64,000 nt of DNA. Origin: Siderastrea siderea (lineage: Eukaryota; Cnidaria; Anthozoa; Scleractinia; Rhizangiidae). The stretch covers positions 12,513,953 to 12,577,952 of the forward strand of contig OZ034978.1 in assembly GCA_964030785.1 (NCBI GenBank), read 5' to 3'. Under the pieces are notes generated by a model that did no database searches, had not been told where the DNA came from, and worked only from the letters and a program-made list of their open reading frames with translations. Made by a program: the position numbers and the translations under genes. This document shows positions 55,026 through 64,000 of this stretch, piece by piece (position 1 is the first letter of the stretch; each line of letters starts with the position of its first letter).

Positions 55026-57170
55026 TGGATCCTCCTGTCAGCTGTTTTCCTTGGATTCCAGTTGTAAATTCATATTAACGTTCAACAACTGAAAAATGAG
55101 CGAATTATTAGCGGTGACTTCGCCAAACATGACTTAACATGTTTTACAATAAATCTAACTTCAGTATTCGATCGCATACAGACTAAATCTCACATTAGCC
55201 ATTCAAGCGAAAAAGACTCAAATGTTGAAGCAGCGTGGAAAATATCTTTCTCTAAGTTGTCATTGGTGTAATGTTCAGTTTACCACATCTAAGACCAAAA
55301 AGCCAATTTTTTTTCGGACGTTTAGAGCCCTAGAGCCCTGATTTTTCCGTCTTCGAGCTCTGGAGCCCTTCATGTTTTAGCGCGGAGCCTAGGGGCCCTA
55401 AACCCCTTTGGGACCCTGAAATCTCCTACTTGCGCGCCGCGCTGCGGGAGAGGATCGCTTATCAACGGGCAATTGTGAACAGCTTTAAGGTCCGTTTACA
55501 CATGCGATTTTCTGTGCAATTTTTGTCGCTCTTCTCGATGGAATTGACATCGTACCGAATACTTGGAATACCCCCCTCACCAACCCATCCCCACACCACC
55601 TCCCACAGGAAAGAGAGAAGCTTCTCTCAAAAACTCTGGTGAGCCTGTTTAAGCCTGTAAAAAAGAATTACCAGCTCACTGGCTTTGAGGAAGAACAAAT
55701 CAAAATAGAAGGCCTTGTAAATGTGGTTCATGGCAAAATCTGTCCACTGTTCCACTGCAGGCTTACATAGTTACCCTGGCTGACCCAGACTTTTAGAGCA
55801 ACACTTAACTCTGGTAAACCTGAAAGAGTTTTACGGGCTGACATCTATCAGTAAACAGCACTGATTTGAGGAATGTATGTTTTAATTAATTTTTAAATAA
55901 AATTCCAATAATTCCAAAATGTATTTCTGATTTAACCAATAAAACTTTTTTTTTTCACTTTTTTTCACTCGAAATACAAGACCTCATCAGTTAACATTGG
56001 ATCATTTTACAACTTTATTTAAATTTAATGATTAGATTAAATTACTCTGACCTACAAACTCTACAAACTACAAACTCTTGTCAAAGTTAAGCACACGTAC
56101 ATCTCTAAAAATTTTCTCCTTGAGTTTAAAAACCCCGGATATTTACTACTCAATAAATGTACAAGAGTCTATCAATTCAGCCAACCTAGAATTAAAAGGT
56201 CTGGAAATTGTTACTTATTAACTGAAAAAAATAGGGTGTCTAAACAGTGGCAGATCTTGTACACTGTGTGAAGTAAATGTTCCAGAATTTTTAAAAAATT
56301 TTGGTCCTCTGGGCCTCTTTTAAACTGCAAACAGTTGTTAGTTTTCTTCAAGAACAGTAGAGTGCGTGAAGAATCGCAAATGGACTTAAAGTGGCGAGTT
56401 GTCAAGCTATGAGCTGCAAGTGTGTCCTTGTTTCTTCCAGCGAGTAGCGAACCCACAATTCCCAATACTTAGCTTTGAACGCCAACTCAAGAACGGCTTG
56501 CTGTTACGATCACCAATACCTATGCAAGATAGAAAAATTCAATTTTCTCAAACTTTGTCACAATAAAGGGTTTTGCTAACTTGTTTCAAAACTGCAACTT
56601 AGAAGTTGTTTGGATTTTTATTTTTTTGTCGAGACGGTGTTTTGTATTTGCTCACCAAAAGCACCCAAAATCGACCCTAAAATCCCACTTTTCTCGAAAG
56701 CTACCAAGCCAAAATAATATCCGTAGCAGGAGAATCTAACGCATCGTATTATAATACAATCCTTCAACAGTTACTCAGCACTGCCAGATCCGAAAGTAAT
56801 TTGAACCCAAATTTTTTATTAGATTTTCAAAATTACAACATGCGACGACGTTGCGTTACTTTGAAATTTAGGTCAAATTCGTGGGCCAAAAAGTCAACGT
56901 GGTACATGGATTTACCTATCAAAACTATTATTCAGGAAAAAAGTATCACTCTATCTTAGCTTTTATCATAAAACTAGCTTGGGTAAATAAAATGAATAGT
57001 TTTGAGAGCGTCTTGAAAAGATAGCACTTGAGCTTGTTGATTGACATTTTGACCTTTTACGCTGCGAGTGCTATCACAAACATCAGTCCAGAAATGTTCG
57101 ATTGTGGGTCTAATTTCCCGAAAAATAGTCTTTTGGGCATCTTAATTATCTGAGGGATATTTATAGGTCA
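55026..57170. other. Gene-free region
   Basis: No supported gene. The minus-strand ORF 56211-56465 (84 codons) ends in sequence that could be a repeat-derived reading frame, but I do not recognise it. There is a short run of GAGCCCT-type repeats near 55320-55390. Confidence 0.4.
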
Positions 57171-57450
57171 CTACTAAGCTCCAAACGAGTGATTTTAGCA
57201 GAGGCTTATTTGAGTTACAAACTGTACATTTGACAGTTGGCAAGTTTACACACCGCACGCGACACAATATCAGCACATCGACAAAAACATCGAGAAAACT
57301 AGTGGAATAGATTGTTAACTAAATACTCGGAAGTATTTCTTACCTTAATCTAGCTTAAACGAAACCAAACGTGAACGAAACGCTCCAGCTGCTTCGAAAT
57401 ATTTGCCAGGTTACATATTAACCGAAAGGCACAGGCATCCCAAGCTCACA
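57171..57450. repeat. Left arm of a large inverted repeat
   Basis: The segment is the reverse complement, with small indels, of 59885-60148 plus 63917-64000. It reads continuously through the point where the right arm is split, so it acts as the empty site for the element at 60149-63916. Shared strings include ACGCGACACAATATCAGCAC, AGGTTACATATTAAC and GCATCCCAAGCTC. Confidence 0.75.
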
Positions 57451-59884
57451 CGATAGCGTGCTTCGTAGTCGCTACATTTTCCCCATCTTTTTGTTTGGTT
57501 TGATTTTGATGATTTGTCTTTTTACACTTCTCATTATTCATCGTAAATTGAAGAGCCATCTGGCCTATCGTATCTAGACCTGCATGTTTCCGCTACAATT
57601 ATAAATTTCGTAATCCCGTATTTGCTGTGCGTTATATTGGTTGTTTGACATAATTTCAAGAGGCTTAGTCTGAGTGCAACCTGTTATTTGGCTACATGTC
57701 ACTTTGCCAAACTTGTTGGAGAAACGTGTGGTTCTATTCCCAACAGTCCACGAAACGTCCAATATGTGGTTGTAGGAAGCTGTGAAAAAAGATGTCCAAG
57801 ATCACACAGAAAGGTGAGTTTTGTGTCACCAAAATATTAGGCAATAAAATTACCCTTTTAGCTGTCCGATCAGCCTTGCAATTGGTTTACAGTATACCCT
57901 CCAGGAGCCCATGACCTGCCCCATTCCAGGCAGCTATTCCACTCCTCTGGTGTGTTATTTCCCAAAGAGTTGCGAAGTGTTTTGAAATAATTTAATGCAA
58001 GTAATTCACTTTCTCATAATAAAGGAAAGGAAAATATTGTAAATTGTCAGTTAAATTGGTGCACTTATGTTCGGGGATATAATTGGAGAGCTATTTGCGT
58101 GAAATACGGTTTAGTACTTCTTTTTATCAGGGCATATGCTCAGGATAAAGATTAATTCTTATATTTTTACAGTGTATAGATTCTCGCCAACAAAATAACT
58201 CTAAAACATAAATTGAAACTGTTTTGTGCATCAGTCGATTCCAGCGGTGCCCATCACTCCAGAAATTTGTCGGGCATTTGCTCACATTCTAATCCCGCCG
58301 GTGGGGCATCTGAGAATTGTTCACTGCCCGGGGGTCGGGCATTTGCCCAGCCCCGGGACGGCTCTGGGGCATTTGACACCCCTGTCAGGTTTGGTCACGC
58401 ACGTAGAAAATGGATCTTAAAAGTTATCCAAGATGATTACTTTCGTAAAAATCTTTTCCGTTTCTGGCCTTTTGTTAAATAACGATAATGCGTTTTCAGT
58501 TCTTCGATAACTTAATATACTTTTGAAAGCATTTCTTCGCTTATTAAAAAAACACTTTTAAATTGTGCACGTCAAAATCAAATAAATGAACGAATAATTG
58601 AACCAAATAGTAAACCAAAAGCAACTGTCGTGTACACAATTTGGCGTGTTACTATAAGTGGCATTTAAGCAAATGAACAACGGGAGGATAGACGCACGGT
58701 AAACAAACGAATAGCATTGAATATAGTAGTAATTAAATCTTGAGCATTGTTAATTTCTTGATGATCCCATTGTGTTCCATTGGAACACACCCTGTGCACA
58801 AAAACAAAAAATGCCATATGGTTGAGATTTTTACTTCTTGGGTAGCATCATATGATGAAGCGGCTCGTCTGCGAATGTAAACAAACCGATTACTTTGAAT
58901 CAATTTCAGCATTCTTTTTGCTTGGCTTTCAAATGATGCGGGTATTGATGAAAAAGTGTAGGAGTGATATGCCTTCAACTTGAAGAACAATCCTCTATCA
59001 GCTCGGTGCACAGGGCCGCTTGCAGTCAGAAGCCAGTTCCAGTGATGTCACCTAGTGGTGGCACTCAAGCTGTGAAACTGATTCAGTTCCTCTTCTCTTG
59101 CAGAAGGGCCATACCAAAAAAAAAAAAAAAAAACAGGTTGAGGCACGCGCTGAGTCGCACAACTAATGGAAGCAAAGGGCAAAGGCTCTTGTGCTTGCTG
59201 GACTGGGAGATGCATCAGGAGAATACATTTTTCTTATTTTTTCCGTTTTTTTCAATTTCTTGGTCTACCATCTATCTAGCCTGCGCGCAGCCGTCTCCTA
59301 TTTCCTTTGCTTCAGGCTACCATCTTTCTTTCTTACTACCACACGGGTTAGATTGATTTCGACATTGCTGATACTAGCAGTACGCAGGACGCTTTCCACA
59401 TATAAATCGAACCTAGTTAGACTACGAAAAGTCTCTCTTTCTGCTCAGGGATAGTCGGGAAGAAAAGACGAACAAGCGATCGAGCGCGAAAATCGCCTGC
59501 CGCATTGCGTGATGCGCGTGTCGACTGCCCGTTGTGGTCAAAGACTTTGCCGGATTTCTTTCTTTTTCCCACAACGTATTATTTGCTGCATCTTTTTTTG
59601 GTATTTCTTCATTAATTTTATCTAAATTATATATGCTAATAATAACGGTATTTAGGTACATAGCCATTAAGTGAGGCTTATAAACGTACGGAGAAGCCTA
59701 TAGCTATCACAATGCAGAAGTGATTACTGCCTACAACGATAAGAAAGCGAGCCGCGAGTTTGCAATCGTATTAAGTGAACAGCACATGTAGCTTCTCTAA
59801 GTGTTGGATATATAGCCTGCAAAATGCACAAGCATTTTACACATCAAATTTTTAACATAGGGAGAAAGAGAATGATACTCTTAC
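57451..59884. other. Spacer between inverted-repeat arms
   Basis: No recognisable gene. The minus-strand ORF 57574-57762 and the ORFs at 58213-58482 and 58964-59356 have no domains. GGGCATTTG recurs several times at 58271-58372, a sign of repeat-derived sequence. Confidence 0.4.
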
Positions 59885-60148
59885 GCGAGCTTGGGATGCA
59901 TGTGTCTGCCAGTTAATATGTAACCTGGAAAATGTTTCGAAGCAGCAAGAGCGTTTCGTTCACGTTTCATTTAAGCTTGAGCAGTAATATTAATACCACC
60001 ATCTCTCTAGGCTGGATTGAGGTAAGAAATACTTCCAAGTATTTTGTTTACAATCTATTCCACCAGTTTTCTCGATGTCTTTGTCGATGTGCTGATTTTA
60101 TTAAACTGATATTGTGTCGCGTGCCGTCAGAGTAAACTTGCCAACTGT
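59885..60148. repeat. Right arm of the inverted repeat, first part
   Basis: Reverse complement of ~57237-57450. It ends in CCAACTGT at 60141-60148, where the TIR element begins. The arm resumes at 63917 with AACTGT and runs to the window end. Confidence 0.75.
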
Positions 60149-63100
60149 AGGGGTATAGAATGATAAAATCCGAGACTCGCCGAGACGCCGAGACCCAGTT
60201 TTTAAAATGCGAGCCCGAGACTTCCGTCTGTTTGTAAAATCCGAGCCCGAGAGTGGGTCCTCCGAAAATGCGAGCCCGAGACACGCCGAATCAAAAATCC
60301 GAGCTCGATAATCTGATAGAAAGCAATAAAAGCGGCTATCACGCGTTTGCAGCCTTTCGGAACTCACAGAAGCTCGAACCTGGTGTTTTATTAAAGTTAT
60401 TAACTTATAGTAAAGCGAAGCACCCAACCGGTCGCAATTATTGGATAACGTACCATTACTTATTAGGCAGGCTAGTTACTTATAAACTAATGATTCGATT
60501 GTCTGGTCTGGTCTGTCTGGTCTGTTTCCTGTAACTCCGGTGGGAAACATAAAGAAAGCTTAGGAAGTTTGGCGTTCTGCTTTTGTGGTCTTTGTGAAAG
60601 AGACGGTGAGCTGCGGTCCAAGGAACACGCGAGGGGGTTATAATGGAAGAAGAAAGCGGTGCGGAGTCAAAGCGGCGAAAGCGCAAATACGGTGAGTAAA
60701 TCTATTGTAGCTTATTACTGCAGTGTAATTATAGCCGCTAGCTTTTCTGGTTTTATTATTCAATTATTGATGGTTATTTTAGGTGTTGCAATATTGGTCA
60801 CATCGTTTTTCTGTTTGTATATTGAAATGATCCATAAATTGGAAGGTTGGAAAGCTATGAACAAAACTAAAGTCAACTAAAGAGAATACCTGGTCTAACA
60901 CTCAACAGGAAATTTGGCGACAAGCCACAGGAATAGCAAGGAATGTTACCCATTGATGCTAGTTTAGCGTTTGCACTAAAAAAGTTCCAAGTTTACTCTG
61001 TTTGTAACCGTCATGTACTCGAAGATGACTCATATATAAGACTCATGATTGCATGAGTCTTATAACTGAATTAATAAACGACTAGCTATACAGTTATACC
61101 TTTATGACCTTTTATAGCTTTATACTGTGCGGCTCAATGATCTGTGACAAGAGCAACATGCACACGTGGAACTGTGCGAGTGAAGCTGTAAATAAATGAC
61201 ATCTCCGGAAATGATCCTGCGCCGCAAATGACGCCATTGAAAATCAGGAATCACGTGGGGTTTTATCATTCAAAGAGAACAAAGTGAATAATTGTGTAAT
61301 CATATGAAGTGTTTTAGAGGACCCACAACGCTGACAAAGTTCAGGATCTGAAATAGATGATCTGGCGTATTCTTGAGAGTATAGTAATTTTGGCACTAGC
61401 ATAATAAGGTTATAAGCTCTAGCCTACAAAGCAGGCGTTTATTTAATACCTGTTATACAGGCTAATACGGTAATCTCTTAGAACTTACGTAAAGCTAAAT
61501 ATAAGCGGGAGGGGGTGGTATAAGGGTTGGCAAATATCATGCGAAACAAAATTGGCGGGAAAATGACTTACTAAACCTGAGGGAAAGGTGTATAACCTCA
61601 AAAAGCTAGACAGCAGTAAAGAATAATTTGTCTATGTTCTATTTGGCCTAAAAAAATTATAGACGAGGATAGCACTGATGTAAGCACAGATGATGAAACT
61701 GCTAATAGGAAATCGAAGAAAAAACGTCACGGAAAGAGCAGCGTGCAGAGGGTAAGTTTAATTGCGCGTGAATGTAGACGTAATCATTCTGCCCCGCATA
61801 GAAAGCTTCATTAATAAAAGAATACGAATACTTTTTGCTGCTTTAAAATGGCACAGTGGAACCCACTAAAGCGCGTCGCTTTAGTGCCCGTATCATTCGT
61901 TCTTAACTAAGGAGAAGCTCAACTCTTGGTCAACACATCCAATCATTTGCTCTAAAGCATATGTTCATTTTGAAACGTGCACAACTCGGCTCAATAGTCT
62001 CAATGTGATCTATTTAAAAAAAATGAAAACGGATAGAAAAATAAAAACGTACCGTGTGAAGATAACCAGTGTGCATAAAGCCACTTAACTTTGTATATGA
62101 GCGTGTCACTTGAGTCAGAGAGAAGTGTGCGTATTAACCGGCAGATACTGTATTTCAAGTTAAGTCACTCAATATTTTGCACAAAAGCCTTACAAATTCT
62201 GTCTCAAAAGCGGGTATTAAAAAGAAATGAATTCGTTGGCTACAGGAAAGGGAAAAAGAAAGACCAAAAGAAATGGAAAAAAGAAAAAGACAGTAAAACA
62301 TGTCAGAGTCAGCGAGAGTAGCGAGACGTCTCGTGACGTCTCATGGCCTGCATGGCCTGGTTAGGAAAGAGAAATCTGTACAGGAGGTAGCCATGAGAAG
62401 TGACGTGTGGTCTTATTTGGATGACGATTCTCACGTTGAAGCGATGAATTATATCATCATTGCCTGGCTCTGGTTTGCGACAAAGGTACCGCAAACACCG
62501 AAAAGTTTGCCTGGTTCCCACAAGGAAAACTGATAAAGGCCGCACTCTTCGACTTCCTCACAGATTCCGGGAGTAAAACAATGAACATTTGCAACTTTTT
62601 ACCCGTTCTAGTAGCATAAGACTATCTAATCAAGAGGGATAACCCTCTGGTAATGAATTTGAAATACCTTCAACATTCATAACCTATGGTCAGCGTCGGT
62701 ACTACAGCGGACGTATGAAGAAATAGGTCCTAACAGTAAAAAGATTCCGCAATCTCAACCAGGTAACGTGCTATATGTGGTTACACATTTATAAACAGTC
62801 GACTAGCTATACAGACTAAGCAGTCACCTTCGTCACTACATCTCGTGAGACAAACGATATACAGCCAAAGTGGAACAAAGTGTGTTATCTAAGGCTGTAA
62901 AACAAAAGGGGGGACTTGTGACTTACTAAGTACGTACTATGCCATCGTGCTTTCACATAAATGTTTCCATGACATGAAGCAGCTGTAGGTGCCTGTACTG
63001 TTACTAGAAAGATGGCAGTCGAGGCCATCCTTGATTAAATCTTTCTCTAAAAATTCGTTGGTACAAAATGTACACTTGGGTGGAGAGACAACAAGGAGCA

Positions 63101-63916
63101 TGGTTTCTTAGCTAAGGTCAAGAGGCAGCGCCAGGGGAGGGATAGGTGATAACCAATCAAAACTCAGTGGAAAAGGGCAGAGATGGTTGAGTTTACTAAC
63201 AAAGTGAGAACGGTATGTTACTATTTTGTTGGTCTTTAACAGCGTGAGATCGCTTGGTTTGGGCAAACGTCGACCGAGCTCAAAGATTCAAAGCAGCTGA
63301 GCCCGGAGAAAATTGTTTGTGGATAAAAGTTCTGCTAAATTTCCCAACTTGCGTCTAATTCATCTATTAGCAGTTATCTTGTATTTAATTGTACAAATAT
63401 ACATCAAAGGAAACGTAAGTTGTTTAAAAGGCAGTATATGAATCGCTCAGTTAGAAGCATGTTTAGCTCGATGTTTAAAACAAATGGGACACACCAGTGC
63501 TTAGCGCCGAAGGTCTGAACGATAATGGGTAGTCTGCAACGTTGTCAGCAAAGCCTTGAACTAAGTAAATCATGTGTAATAAAAAGGGCAATGTAGATCT
63601 TCCTAATAACTGTTTAGCTTAAATACGTACGGATGTTCTCATTCATTACGGGTTGGTTATGTGTCGCTGCAAACAGAAATAGACTTAGCACTTGCTTTGC
63701 TTGCTCGTTGAACTGTGAACTCCGTGCTAATATAGCTTAATATCGGGTGCAATTTTCGAGATTCTGCGATCCAAATTATAAAAATTCGAGACTTCGAGAC
63801 GGTTCAACGTGTAGCGAGCCCGAGATTCCGAGACTCTTATTTTGAATGCCGAGATTTCGAGACTCGGCTGATATTTTCCGAGACGCATCATTTTGGATAG
63901 ACCATTCTATACCCCT
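60149..63916. mobile_element. 3.77-kb TIR element with 6-bp target duplication
   Basis: The ends are AGGGGTATAGAATG (left) and its exact complement CATTCTATACCCCT (right). The direct repeat AACTGT flanks it (60143-60148 and 63917-63922). The paralogous arm near 57230-57240 has a single, uninterrupted copy, confirming insertion. Both subterminal zones (60165-60310 and 63755-63890) are arrays of CGAGACTC / GCGAGCCCGAGAC words. No transposase was recognised. A 6-bp duplication with these ends does not match a superfamily I can name with confidence. The element contains a possible three-exon gene (60643-62296). Confidence 0.75.
60643..62296 (+). CDS. Possible three-exon gene for a small charged protein inside the TIR element
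   Basis: Exons 60643-60691, 61663-61751 and 62246-62296 join in frame (phase 1, then phase 0) with donors GTGAGT and GTAAGT and AG acceptors. The predicted protein has 62 aa: an Arg/Lys cluster (KRRKRKY, near 10-16) that could be a nuclear localisation signal, an acidic DEDSTDVSTDDE segment, another basic stretch (KSKKKRHGK), and a Glu/Lys/Arg-rich end with helical character. No known domain. The low complexity means frame agreement could be chance, and exon 3 might extend through another donor. It could be an element-encoded protein or a captured host exon set. Confidence 0.35.
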
Positions 63917-64000
63917 AACTGTCAAATGTACATTTTGTAATGCAAATAAATCTCTGCTAAAAATACTCGTTTTGGAGCTTAGTAAATGACTAATAAATAA

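Overview
This window looks like a nuclear genomic segment from an anthozoan cnidarian, probably a stony coral. The inference rests on several things. The DNA is AT-rich and holds intron-rich secreted alpha-carbonic anhydrase genes of the type known from corals and anemones, and an intronless class-A GPCR with a decayed paralogue. It is also densely packed with LINE 3' ends, Penelope-like elements, a tRNA-derived SINE and many short TIR elements. Nothing looks prokaryotic. There are no operons and no CRISPR. Most open reading frames over 60 codons are chance ORFs in repeats or introns. The species was not identified.

Region 1 (1-27 kb) is a tandemly duplicated carbonic anhydrase (CA) locus. 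Unit A (1-~3.56 kb) is a 'ghost' copy: it carries the upstream and promoter sequence but no CA exons, and a LINE fragment follows the promoter. Unit B (~4.6-16.3 kb) carries a complete seven-exon gene, CA1 (384 aa predicted). Unit C (~18.65-26.4 kb) carries a second complete gene, CA2 (359 aa predicted). Both encode a signal peptide, a catalytic domain with the three zinc histidines, a Thr-rich stalk and a hydrophobic tail that suggests GPI anchoring, so both should be extracellular CO2/bicarbonate enzymes. They differ at the proton-shuttle position (Arg in CA1, His in CA2). They also differ in exon 2: CA2 has two intact in-phase 33-nt versions plus one decayed copy, where CA1 has one. Their proximal promoters differ too. 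Introns and flanks hold datable insertions: a SINE remnant shared by both genes, and hAT-like and Harbinger-like elements present in only one of them.

Region 2 (27-31 kb) has a LINE fragment inserted in a minisatellite, then an intact intronless rhodopsin-family GPCR on the minus strand (29577-30701).

Region 3 (31-53.3 kb) is a transposon graveyard. It holds an 8-bp-TSD MITE, a LINE tail, a tRNA-SINE, a Penelope-like element with long inverted arms containing a nested TAA-flanked TIR element, a TTA-flanked TIR element, a 2.7-kb element with ~140-bp TIRs, several palindromes, a canonical-looking hammerhead ribozyme core at ~47.9 kb, a second Penelope endonuclease fragment with a hammerhead-like motif, and more LINE tails with long microsatellites.

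Region 4 (53.3-64 kb) contains a GPCR pseudogene on the plus strand whose 3' tail is repeated, then a large inverted repeat. One arm of that repeat is interrupted by a 3.77-kb TIR element (60149-63916) with a 6-bp target duplication. That element lacks a recognisable transposase but contains a possible three-exon gene for a small, highly charged protein. It is the least familiar object in the window.
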